The position numbers were made by a program, and so were the translations under genes. The notes beneath the pieces were generated by a model. That model worked only from the letters and a program-made list of their open reading frames with translations. It was not told the DNA's origin and made no database searches. A stretch of 64,000 nt of DNA from Trogon surrucura (lineage: Eukaryota; Chordata; Aves; Trogoniformes; Trogonidae), in the NCBI GenBank assembly GCA_020746105.1, contig CM036620.1:26558604-26622603 (forward strand). The letters are read 5' to 3'. Below, piece after piece: positions 11,177-29,456 of the stretch (positions are counted from its first letter, which is position 1; every line of letters starts with the position of its first letter).

Positions 11177-12469
11177 AGACAAATTATTTAGACAAATTAT
11201 ACACAGAAAGCTCTGCCACTTGTAACTGAGGCCTCCAAAAAGTGTTTTGTGTATCTGTATAATAGGCAACACATCAAAATAGGCCTATTTTAAATATTGT
11301 ACATGGTTAACAGGTTTTTTTAATAGCTAAAATCACTGCAACATCTGGTATGTCCCTACATAGCTTGTTGGAAAGTAATTTTCTTTTTTTTTTTTTTTTT
11401 TCACTGTTTTACTCAGAAGTGTGGATGAGTTCATGAATGTTACAAGGGGGAAGCAAGTTGTGCATGCTTTTAGACACTTGCTACCCTGGAAACAAAATGG
11501 CCTTTTTGCACAATAAGAATTTGTTCTGCCTTACACAGTAGACAATATTCGAAGATTTAGTACAAAAAACAGTGACAGTACAAGATGCTCCCCCAGAACA
11601 GAATTAGCATCAAAATAGAATAGATCTGAAGAATATACCTTTTAATTTATCCTAAAGCAAATCACATAGGCTGATTCCTATTAATTCTAGCCAAAGAATG
11701 AGTTAGGTTAAAATAAGTTTATGGTTGCATCAAAAACAAATCAAACCAAAAAACTCACAGGATAAACTGCTTGCTTCCTACTTAACTGCATTTTTAGTTT
11801 TAAGGATTACAAATTGAAAGCTCTTCCTACATTTCTAACAGGTAACAGTGTTACTTTTAAAAGCTGGTGCCAAAGCTGGCACTGGTTTTGCTCTCACTGC
11901 TGTTCTTTCTCTTGTTCTATACAGTTGGCACTAATGTAAAAAATATATAGCTCCTCTAAATCTAACTTAACATATAAAGGGTTAAAATGAGCGCCCGTTC
12001 CTATTTTCTTTTTCCTTAGAACAATACGTGATTATAATTAGGGCCGCATCTGTATTTCTCAAGGGCTTTTTTTATTCTCCACTAACACCATTATTGTATT
12101 GATCAACTGTACTGATTTGGAAAATAATTTATTAACCTTTGATCTATGTTTAAACTTCTCTAGAGCTACATTAGTTTTTCATGAACGTGGTATACCTAAG
12201 AGAGAGTTCCCTTTGTCTAATTAATTAAAAGTAAAATTATCCAGGTTAGCCTTATAGAATGCTCAATAGCCAATGCAAAACCTAACCAAAGGAGTTACAT
12301 CTAGGTACAAACGTTAAATTGCCCCGGATGTTCTAATAAAAAAGTATAAAATATGCTCCGTTGGCAAATGATGCAAGTCAGAATAACATTAAAGCAACCT
12401 GTCTTTTCGAAATGAAAAGACCCCCTGCACTGTACATCTTTCCTGTATACAACACATTTTTACTAAAGC

Positions 12470-12475
12470 TTTATT
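12470..12475 (-). terminator. Proximal alternative poly(A) signal AATAAA
   Basis: AATAAA in transcript orientation, followed by GTGTTGTATAC. Use of this site would shorten the 3' UTR to roughly 0.95 kb but would keep the U-rich and hairpin elements. Another TTTATT hexamer occurs at 12128-12133. Confidence 0.35.
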
Positions 12476-12507
12476 AAATGAATTGCTATAGCAACGGCTG
12501 CCATTTT

Positions 12508-12577
12508 ATAGCTATATATACATGTATATATATATACACATACCTCTGTGTATATATGTGTATATATATATGTGTAT
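12508..12577. repeat. TA/CA dinucleotide-rich tract forming an inverted repeat
   Basis: Alternating TA and TG/CA repeats within the GRID2 3' UTR. The arms 12526-12542 and 12555-12571 are perfect 17-base reverse complements around a 12-base loop. Confidence 0.85.
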
Positions 12578-12799
12578 GAGATACTAATTTATTTAACACA
12601 ACAGAGGCTTCTGCCATATGATACAGTTTACTGTACATAAGAAAAACTTTTAACACTGTACAATCACATAAAGGTCATATGCACTGTTGCAGTGCAAAAG
12701 TAGATTTAACTGTAGTTTTCTCTGGCATAGTAATGGCTTTTTGTAATCCTACAAAATTGCATTCTCATATTATGGGGCCTGAATGGTCTTTTAACTTCG

Positions 12800-12870
12800 T
12801 TTGTTTTGCTTTCCTTTTTTTTCCTTTTTTTTTTCCTTTTTGCCTTTTTTTTTTTTAATTTTTCCATTTT
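12800..12870. repeat. T-rich low-complexity tract (A-rich in the transcript)
   Basis: Runs of 8 to 13 T separated by CC, GCC or AA. In GRID2 mRNA this is A-rich and would prime oligo(dT) internally, giving false 3' ends. Confidence 0.85.
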
Positions 12871-13239
12871 TTAAACTGCAGGGTTTGCCTTTGGTCCACA
12901 GTTAAAAGGACACACAGCAGTGGAGCGCTGACTGGATGCAGCAGAATACATTGAAAAGGAATTAAGTTATTGCAATTACAGTAAAAAAAGGTGGTGGAGG
13001 AGGAGGAGCAAATGCCCTTCTGTAAAGTAATCCTCAGGGTTTCTCTTGCATGAATCGCTGCACATTTCCTATATTTAAAGTATATGAAAAGCCTGAAGTA
13101 ACCAAAACCTACCGTGGTGGTAAACCAAAGAATAAGTGATTTGAGTAGCAAAGAGAATAAGGGGAGACGAGGAGACCAGACTGAGAAAGCAGAGAGGAGA
13201 AGGAAGAGTTGTTACTAATAATCCCATTTCTTAAATAAA

Positions 13240-13330
13240 ATAAAAAGACAAAAACAACCCCCAAAAAGAAGGTAACCCCCAAACAAAAAAAGAACCCCCA
13301 AAACCAAAAAATAAGGAAAAGAAAAAAGGT
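13240..13330. repeat. A-rich tract with three CCCCC runs (U-rich with GGGGG in the transcript)
   Basis: C runs at 13258-13262, 13276-13280 and 13295-13299 are spaced 18-19 bases apart in A-rich sequence, 90-180 bases downstream of the GRID2 stop. Confidence 0.8.
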
Positions 13331-13417
13331 TACATCCATGTTAGTCCCACAACATTACAGCTGCTCCTTGCAGAGGGAGTCCTAAAAAAGAAACAGTGAA
13401 GAAACTTGGTCTGATGC

Positions 13418-19984
<6,567 letters not shown>

Positions 19985-20217
19985 AGACCCAGTGACAGGA
20001 AGAGATGCAACTGCAAGAAACTGGAACATAAGCGATTCCAACCAGATAAAAAGAAAATGGAAGAGGTCAAAGACTGGAACAGAGAATTTATGGTAATACT
20101 CAAAGGACCACCAGGCAAGGCCCAGAGCAACCTGACCTAACCGGACCTGCTTCAAGCAGAGGGCAGGGCTGAAGACCTTCAGAGGTCCTTTTCCACCATA
20201 ATTATTCCTCTGTGGCT
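19985..20217 (+). mobile_element. Old CR1 LINE 3'-end fragment
   Basis: Plus-strand CR1: GAAACTGGAACATAAGCGAT, then a diverged and partly deleted middle, then CAACCTGACCTAACCGGACC, GCTTCAAGCAGAGGGCAGGG and a tail near AGAGGTCCTTTTCCACCATA. Strongly diverged, so an old copy. The frame at 19877-20140 is only a decayed ORF2 C-terminus. Confidence 0.8.
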
Positions 20218-23194
20218 GCAAACACGGTCCATATGCTACTCTCTCTCATGGCATACAGTGCTTACAGACAGAACTCACCAAACTTCTGGTACTCACTGGC
20301 CTAGCATCCTGCATTAGGATGCATGAGCATTTTGGCCCAAATATTCCAGTCTGTCAGGTTAGCAGAAGCAGCAGACTGTCAGCAGAAACAGAACCCTTTT
20401 TGTATAAGTTCTTGTGGAGTATCAGAGAATTATTTTTTTGATGCCCAATCCAAACATTTGGCATGTGTGTGTTTGTATTTAGGAACTACTGTACTATCTA
20501 CACACAAGGCAGTAACAGAACAACACTGTAGGGCTTGCTTCTTCCAGCAGTAGCTCTAATCCCTAAGCAGGGCTATTTTCTCTTTTATTCAGTCAGTAAC
20601 AGAATGAACCATCCAAATGATTGCTCTATTCTCATTAATTAAATGATTCTTCACTTGTCAGTGTAATTCCTGATTACACAAGACATGTTTTCAACAATAG
20701 GCATTTGCATAAAGACACTAAACTTTAGCTTGCTCCTTAAGAGAGATTTATTCCTAATTGTACTCCTGCTAATTATTGGCAATTTTCTTTATGGATGTAA
20801 CATATAAGTTCAATTATTTAAAGAAAAACACAAAAAAGAATCAGAAACCAGGGACAGTAATTGTATCATTATATGAAAAGCCTGAGAAGTGGAAAGCTTA
20901 TAACGAAACCTTGTAAAACTGCAGTTGAAAACAGATGTTGAGATAAAATACATATAAACAGAAATTATAAGAGCATGAAAATCTAATCATATTAACCTAA
21001 TACAGAGGAAAAGGGAGATCCTGCTTCTGTTGGTCTTAATAAGCACTTTTGTTTCTGAATTCACCAGTTTGCAGAACCAAAATAATAGTTAACTTCTTAA
21101 GAAGATTCAACACAACCACCCTGTTCCTAGTTGCGAGCCTTCCTTTCAGAAAGGAAAAAAAAATAATCATACTGTTATTGAAATTCCACGAAAACAACAA
21201 CCCGAGGAAGGGAGGTTTCTTGCAAGGTGCGCAGCACGTCGGCACTGCGGCGCTTGCGGGCCGCAGGAGCTGCCCACACGATGGCACTCTTGCCACGGAG
21301 ATCCGTGCTGGTGCTGCAGCTCCCGGTGGGAGCCCTTACACCGCTCTCATCAGGTACCCGTCGGGTGGCAGACATTACCATCAGCTTGATAGTTGATTTT
21401 CAAATTCAATAAAAGACTAAAATAATAATGCATTAACTAAATGCTCGGAATGATAATGACGCATTGAATGCTGTAATTCCAGCAAGTGCCTCTTGTCACA
21501 AGTCCCAGACTTCAGGTTTTGCGATTGAACTTTTCCTTGGCAGTGTGGGCTGCTTTGAGTAGCATTGCAACACAGAAGCCAGTAGTAAGAAGGATGGAAA
21601 GGAGCAAGTAGGGTGCCCGAGTTCCTGCTATTCAGAAATACCATAGTTTAAAAAAGCTTACAAAAGAAGCCCATATATTGAAATAATCTGATTTGTCTGA
21701 AAAACATGACCTTTAAAACTTGCTTATGGATGGAGTGCAGATCTTTATATATTTTTCTCAGGTGAACTGTTACGGTAGCGTTTTTAAAGGCAGTGAGGTA
21801 AAATTACTAAGCTGCTCAACAGAAAATGTCTGCATGCACTTTAACTAATTTAGCCCTGAACTCACAGTGCCAAGTGATAGAAAACTAAACTGCCTGTGTT
21901 TCCAAATCTGACAGCGATGTGAACAGATCCTACCGAATCAATGGAAATAGGGCTGGATTCAGCTCAGTAACTATATACTTTGCTCCTGGCAGTGAAATGT
22001 AATTACTCCTATGAAATACAGATCAAAACCCCTCAGTTTATGATGATAGCAAGGTGCCACAAATACTACAAAGTTGAGACATCTGTGACAATACTATTTT
22101 TCTCATCTTATTCTGAGTTATCAGTAGTGAGCAAAAGACACGAGAGGCCATTTATAATGAGATCAGAAATGCCAACACATGGTCTGAGATGTCAAAGGTT
22201 ACTGAATATCAGTTTCCCGCACCAGGAATGTGTTATCCAGAGGGATAACTTCACCATTGGCACTGACAAAGTAAGAGAAGATGATGAGGTGCTACTCTGG
22301 CTCTAGTATCTAGGATCAGGCTGCTGCAGAGAGGAGGTGCACAGAGCTGTGCAACAAGCACCTGCTGTAAAAAGGGAGAGGAAAAGTAAATAAATTAAAA
22401 AAACACCCCAACACACCCCAATCAACTAACAACACCCCCTCTAAAAAAAAATGAAAGCTACTTGTATACCTCAGTGGGCTGTGCCTTGGGGGCCCGAGCC
22501 ATGGTTCCAGCTCTTGCACCAGCTCCTGGGGAGCTCACACACGTGGTAGTTGGAAGTGCTTGGTGCTCAGTGCCTGCAGACAGGGCCAGGTGGTTAAAAG
22601 ACCTCAACTAACTTCTCCAGTGGCTAGCCAAAAGTGAAACTCCTCAGGCAGGAGCTCCACACCAGACCTTTTCTACAAAACTTGGTGCCAAGTCTTGGTA
22701 GAATTCAGTTCCACTGTTGTAAAAACAAGATATAAAACTAAGCTGATTTGTGACCATTCTTCAGTTGTAGACAAGTAGGAACCCACAAGGAAGTGTATTT
22801 ATTCATTTGTTTCAGCGAAGCAACTGCCTAAATCTTTCTTATTCATGGCAATAACTGAGGCAATGCCAACTCCTGTCGCACCTCCCTGAGTGGGCTTTAG
22901 GTTTTGGCAAAGCTGGCCCCCCTTGCAGCAGCAGTAGCAGCTTTCACAGGTGCCACCTGCGAGGCTGGCTCAGGGCTTCAGTGCCGGAGAGTGACAGCTG
23001 CTGCCCAGCCGAGCTTGCTTCCTCCCACCCAAGGAAGAGGCCGTCCCAGCCACAGGGAAGGAAACAGAGAATAAGATGGAGCCAGGCAAGTAGGAGGCTC
23101 TTGGGGGTCCTTTTCACCTCCTCACCCACCAGCAACACCTCCTCATTGTCTCACCGAGACCTGATGAGTTTTTCATTATTCTGACCGTATCCCT
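20218..23194. other. Intronic DNA with a CpG-rich patch
   Basis: AT-rich. It contains an octamer/homeodomain motif group (20620-20790), a GC- and CpG-rich patch (about 21190-21380), and an A/C-rich low-complexity stretch (22385-22455). No exon or repeat family is recognised. Confidence 0.5.
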
Positions 23195-23256
23195 GGGGCC
23201 ATGCAGAAGATGCACGTTGATGCTCGGGGCCTTGCAGAAGATGCACGTTGATGCTC
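23195..23256. repeat. 31-bp tandem duplication
   Basis: Two adjacent 31-base units (23195-23225 and 23226-23256) differ at one base (GGGGCCATGCAG versus GGGGCCTTGCAG). The close identity suggests a recent slippage or duplication event; copy number may vary. Confidence 0.95.
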
Positions 23257-26200
23257 AAAGACAACTTTGATGCTTTCTCCAGTGTCAACAAATACTGTCG
23301 TTCCTCAGCTGCCCAACAAATCCCTTTTCCATCTTATTACCGCCATGGATCGTTATGAAGCTGCTGAAGAGAGGAGATGTACTCCCCTACAAGAGGGGGA
23401 ATATTCCTGGGCAATTTTGCCATGTTCAAATGCATAGGAGAGATAGGGAATGGCCAGAAATAAAACTCAGAGGTGTTTAGAGAGCTGGTAGGAAAGTGTT
23501 CAACCAGAAACAGCGACTTGCTTGGCACCAGCTGCACTACCCAGTTAGTGATCCCTAGACCTAAGCCTAGAATTAAAAGAGGCACCAGATCACTGCAAAA
23601 TACAGCCCTGAGGGGAAGGTGTAGGGCAGGAGTAGCTGTCCCAAGGTGAAGATGAGTGAAGTGGGGGTGTTTTTTCCTTTAATTTTTTTTTTGTTTGTTT
23701 TCGTCTTTTTTTTCTTCCAGTATTTTAACTCCATGAGAGAGGAAATATTTCACACCGGCCAAATATAGCTTGGGCTGCTAGACTGGATGAAGCTGCACTC
23801 CCTCTCCACCCACCCCCACCACTTAACCCAGGAAAACAGTGCCCTTGGGTCCAGCTGTGAAGCCTGTTTTCTGGCAGGGACTCCAAGCAGATTTAAACGT
23901 GACTAACTCGTGCCCCGTGAGGGCAGGCAAGCAGTCATCTTCCAATCTGCCCTTCAGCAGTGCTCGGTGTCACACTGCTGTCGCTAGGAAGTGTAGAAAC
24001 AAGGATAAGCATCTCGCCTTCTAGATATGATAAAAAAGCAGTAGTAAATGAGACTGGCTGCTCAACATTACGGATTTGCATATCAGACAACATCAAAAGA
24101 GAGACAGCAGCTGACCTTCTGTTTCATTCAGCAATAAACCATTAATTTCAGAAGATGCAGCACTCATGACTTGGATCCTATAAAGCAGTATCAATTTGTC
24201 CAAATTAGTGAACTTCTTTTTACTTAAATGTGTTGAACTTATGTGGACACTCTCAAATACAGAAGGCTAAACTTAAATGAAATGGCATCTGCAGTAATGA
24301 GAAATGAGATATTAACTACATTTATTATATAACTGTGGTGGAATTTTATAAGGGTGGTTCTGTAATAGTTTTATCCAAGTCACATAGTTTTGCTGAATGC
24401 TAACGATTCAGACACCTAGATAAAAGACAAAAATCTAGTTATTCAATATCTTCTGCTTACTTTTAGTATAGAAGAAGTTAAGGTGAGCTTAACTGGCCTT
24501 TCACCATGCAGATCTTTCCCGCTCAGGAGAAAGCAGTGATAGAAGTATTAGTACCTATTTACAAATCCTAAATGACAAGAGAATGTCTACAGACAGTCGT
24601 ATAAATATCATGAGTTCATTAAGCTCAGTGCTGTTACAGTAAACACTAAATGAATTCATTATGGCAAGTCATGGTACGCTGCCAACCTTATTAAAACAAA
24701 GAAATGCATCTTCAAGGAATATTGGTTCCCATGCACTGCCTGTATTCCAGCCCTCTTTTAGAAATTACTTGAAAAATGACAGTTAGTAAGCTTTATAAAA
24801 AATTCAGTATGTCATGGCCACGTAAATGCCTGGGGCCTAATTTTCCTCTTGCTTTCATTACCATAAACCTGAAGGAAGTCCACGCACGTGAAGGCAGGGC
24901 CAGCTCATGGAGTCTACAGAAGAACAAAGCAGACTTTGATGCGTTCCCTGCAACCAGGACAGCACTGCACCTCCTCTCCTCAATTTCCAGTGGAGAAGGC
25001 TGTCTTGCTAACCATCATGTTTCCAACATCATCTGCAAGATCTAAAGAACAGCTGTGATGTTGCACATGGTTGCCACGGAATGGAGAGAGTGCTCCATCC
25101 TAAAACTACACTTTTTTTTCCCCAAACTTTCCCCTACAATAGTGCTTGTGAAGCACTGGAGGCAGTCATAAATGACATTTTGACTATCCAAAGAGACAGA
25201 ACAATAATACACATATAACCTGAGTCACAGGTCCCAAGCTGCATGTAAGCAAATCAGTAAGTCTATTCCTAACTGAAATAATTGATGATTTCACACAAAA
25301 ATCAAGGACCTCAATGTCGTAAGTGAGCAGGAGTTTCATTATCAACTTACAGACAGCAGCACAGTTGGATACCCAATCCTTCTGGGTAGGCTGTGACAAA
25401 ACTGGCATTTCTCTGTTTCAGCACAGGATACCTGTATTAGCCAAAAACATGCAAGGTGCCCATTCAGTCACCACATACTTCTTAGGTATCATCTCCCCAC
25501 AATCTCATCTGATCAAACATTTCCTTCTGTGTCACTTGTCAACTGTTCCCTGTCTGAGAAGCCTTGTGGTGAACAAGCCATGTAAAAACCTGCTCTCCTC
25601 CTGAGCAGGAGAAAGCAAACAATTGAAAGAAGTACTTTACTTTGATACTGTTTTTTCAAGAGTGAGATGCAAATGGACATTTATTTGGGTCAATTACTGT
25701 TTAACCCAGTTCATTCTCAGAATTTTTGAACACAAAGTTAAAATTAAACACTATAAGTTTTAATTAAGAAAACAAAAAAAATATATTAGTATGTCTTAAA
25801 AATACTTTTTAATAAATTAGCTCATAAGGAATAATTTAAACCTGTTTAGACCATCATCTTCTGATGTCCTATGAGAAGGATAAATGCGGAGTTCACTGAA
25901 CCTGACTTAGCGCTGAATGAGTATGCAAGCCTCATCTTCAGCTAAGAAGCAATTACATGAGAAATCAAATTACTAACACGATTATTCTTAAGAGTTGTGG
26001 TGACTGGTGAACTTATATTGTATAGGTTTATGCTATCTTTAAAAGTCAAGCACTCATTGCAGCTATGATCTTTGCTAATATCAAAGTTGGGCTCCAATGA
26101 ATCGATAACGGGCAGACTGAAAGCAAGCCAAAAAGACACATGAGAGCTGAAAAGGAAAAGACAGTAAGTCCTACAGAGACCCAGAGCATAACTGCAGTCA

Positions 26201-29149
26201 GAAAGGGACCACCCTGGGTGGTCTTTGAAATGCCAGCATCATCCTTAAGCACTCAGTAATATTTGGATTATTTGGTGCAGGAAAAGATCTGTCGTTTTAG
26301 TCAAGAATCTGGAAATGATCATCTTTGCTTAGAGTCACATTTCAGGCAGTGCAAAGCCTCATTCTTACACAAACTACCTACATCCACATTTTGAGAAACA
26401 GAAGACACATCAGTTGTTCTAAATCCTTTTAACTGATGGTCTAGAACAGCTCATTTTTAAAGCAGGAGATAGAAGTGGCACTTGCACACTGGACAGCTAT
26501 TTGCTATTTACATAACCAAAGATGACAAAATATACAGCCAATTCTCTCAGTTTTTAAAAATGTTTGTCCAGTGTTTTTTTTTTTTATGCCCTTAAAAAAT
26601 TAAAATCAAAACCTTCAAAATTTTCCTTTAGATAGTGTTTAAATGAGTGACTTACGTGGCTTGATTTTATAATCCAAAAGATATTTAAGAACCCAAACCA
26701 ATAGTTTAAAGCTATCTCCAAGGTGAACAGAGTTGTTGATAGAATAGAAGCTAGACAGATAAATACAGTCTCAAGATGAAATCACAGTAATATGCTTTGT
26801 GTCTGAAATTTGACATTCAAAAATATCTCAAAGGCTTTTATCTCCTAGATACCTGGTTACAGTAGTGAAAGCTTCCCAGATCCATTCCCATCCAAGGTTT
26901 TAAACAAGTAATTCTGACAATTAACACTGCACTAACCAACCTTACAGATTAACTGAGAAGAGCCCTCTCCAAACAGTCCTTTGGACACTGAAAGAGAAAA
27001 CATTTAAGATATCCCATATGATACACTAGTGCTTCAAAATTGAAGTCATTACTTTGATTTTTTCTCCCAAGCAAAATTGTTTCATAGAAAAAACCATTTC
27101 TAGAGATACCCCCAAAATACATTCTTTCTTTAAAGCCTTTCTCAAATCATACCAACAAACACTCTGAATACACACTGCAGTACAGGGTCTGCCTGCGGAA
27201 GCCTAAGGAATTGCCACAGTTCTGCCTAGGAAATTATGAGAGTCCCTGCCAAGTTTACAGGAGACACCAAAGAGTGAAGCTGAACATCCTTAAAAAAAAC
27301 CCCACAATAAAAAATTAAGATTTCTTACACTAAATCTTGCAGTTTGAGAAATACTGCTCCTGCTGTTCAGGCTCAATGTGTATCAAACCACACTTTTGAC
27401 ACAAGCCTCACCTACATTACAAATAGATCTACCTGAGACAGATGCCCCTGGAAATACTGCCTAGGGCACCTCGGCTGCTCTGGGGCTGGCTCTCCTACTT
27501 TGCTTTCCAAGGCACATCAGGCAAGACTTCCTCAAAGACACAAGATCATAAATTTCTCTACCTTGATGAGCATTCAGATCTTTTAAGCTCTCCTAGGTGT
27601 AGAATGAAATGATGACAGAAGCAAAGAAGCTGCCTGGCTGCTGTGCTACACTCGATCTGTGTGCAGCCCTAAACGAGCGATGTGTTGCTGCTGCCTTTCG
27701 TGACTGTGTTGCTCTTACATATGAGCAGATAAGCTCAGAATTGGTCTCGTCACTGCTCTTCACCAGACTGAAAGATTACCTTCGGTAACGCATCAGCGTG
27801 CCAGGCTGCTGAGCCTGCATACACAGGTTTTTCTGCCGAGAGGAGAGCTCACTGACACATTTTGTGCCTTTCAGTGCCCTTGCAGGACTACCAGCAACAC
27901 ACAGGGAGGTGAAGAAGCCTGGCACAGAAATCCTGCTGGCTACTGGGGGTTACAAAAGTTAATCATCAATGATTTATTGCCCACCTTCCACCGCAGTGTG
28001 TGTCCTGAGGGGCTGCAGTCTACTTTGCATGATAGGAATCAAGGCTTTAAGCAGCTTGGTGTTTACTCAGAGGATCACATTCCATATTACGGAGAAGTAC
28101 CTTGATAAGAACGGAGCACCATTCAATCTGGGTAAGAATCTGCAGGACGACCAAGTGTTTATTCTGTTAATAAAGGCATCTCCCTGGTAGTGCTGCAGTT
28201 TTCAAGAGCCATAGCCATCTAGCCTCGTGCATTCTTGTCTCCCAAACTTTGCCTGATCAGGTCCTCTAGTCCTTTCTGCATTGCAATAAGCAAGGGCTGA
28301 ACCTGTTCACACGAGTAACAGTATTTTTTTTTGACCTCTGGGTGCTTTGGAAAAAGGCAGCACAATCCAGACCTACCATTATTTTTGCTGCTGGAGGAAG
28401 CAGAGCAGAAGGAATTGTCACGAGGATCAGAAGTTTTGCATTTCACCTCACACCTCTTTTCCCCTCAAATCTAGGCCCATATTATTCACACAAGGGAAGG
28501 ATGTCTGTTCCATGAAAAATAAACTTGCAGGAAGCAATGCCACCAGCATACCTAAGTCTACCATCAGAAATTTCAGCCCAGGCAGAAGCATGAGGAAGTA
28601 ACTCTTTTTCTTTGCACAGAATCCATCCAGGTTGGAACTGAGACTCTTTCATTGAATAAGAAGAGTAAATAAGAAAGTAAGTATGGTAAGATTAAGGTCT
28701 TGCCACCCGTAAGAACATACCCCTCTACGGTCTGTATTTCTAATATTTTATATTGGAGTGTCCAATGATTAGATTCAACAACAAACATACAGAAGCATAA
28801 GTTGGAAACTATGTAAACAGGAAAAGTTCCAAGAAGCAAGCTGAAGATTATATTCCATTCAGCTCAGAGGAAAAAGAGACATAGGAAACAAGCTTGCATA
28901 CCAATGACAGCACACATCATTTGTATCCTAAAAGTGTTTTACAGCTTGACCAACCAAATCTGCAATTACAGGAGATGCCTTGAAGCAAAAATCTCTCAGT
29001 CAGTCAGACCGGATAATGGGCACACTTACCTTCCGTTATCGCGCCTACTGTCGCTTCTTTTATAAAATGATTAATCCTTCTTGCAGTTATTCAACTTCTA
29101 CCATCTAAATCTCTGAGGAGAAGCTTGGGAACAAGTAAGCAAACCTTTC
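23257..29149. other. Intronic DNA, nothing recognised
   Basis: AT-rich DNA with T-rich stretches (23670-23715, 26573-26585). The short frames match no known family, and no GRID2 exon was found on the minus strand. Confidence 0.5.
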
Positions 29150-29456
29150 AAGGGGGAGTGTCAGGAGGACGGAGTCAGGCTCTTTTCAGTGACGTCGAAT
29201 GACAGGACAAGGGGCAATGGGTTCAAGCTGGAACATAACAGGTTCCACAAAAATATCAGAAAAAACTTTTTCACTGTGAGGGTGACAGAGCACTGGCACA
29301 GGCTGCCCAGGGAGGTTGTGGAGTCTCCTCTGGAGACATTCAAAACCTGCCTGGACGCGTTCCTGTGCGCTCTACTGTAGGTGATCCTGCTCTGGCAGGG
29401 GGGCTGGACTAGATGGTCTTTTGAGGTCCCTTCCAGCCCCTAATGTTCTGTGATTC
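29150..29456 (+). mobile_element. CR1 LINE 3'-end fragment
   Basis: Plus-strand CR1 with a readable ORF2 C-terminus: [36 protein letters not shown] and [13 protein letters not shown] with a stop at about 29380. A short 3' UTR follows (CTGCTCTGGCAGGGGGGCTG near 29388), ending TTCTGTGATTC. It closely resembles the young CR1 at 6776-8740, so it is probably the same or a sister subfamily. Confidence 0.93.

Larger units (their letters stand above)
11150..13417 (-). other. GRID2: GRID2 3' untranslated region (inferred extent)
   Basis: About 2.27 kb lies between the GRID2 stop codon and a strong poly(A) signal, with no competing gene. The stretch is AT-rich. In transcript orientation it holds, in order, a U-rich tract with three GGGGGTT motifs (13245-13330), an A-rich tract (about 12800-12860), an AU hairpin with PUM-like TGTATATA elements (12508-12577), and several AATAAA hexamers. 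The distal end is inferred from the signal at 11171-11176 and the GU-rich sequence beyond it. RNA 3'-end reads would fix it. Confidence 0.7.
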
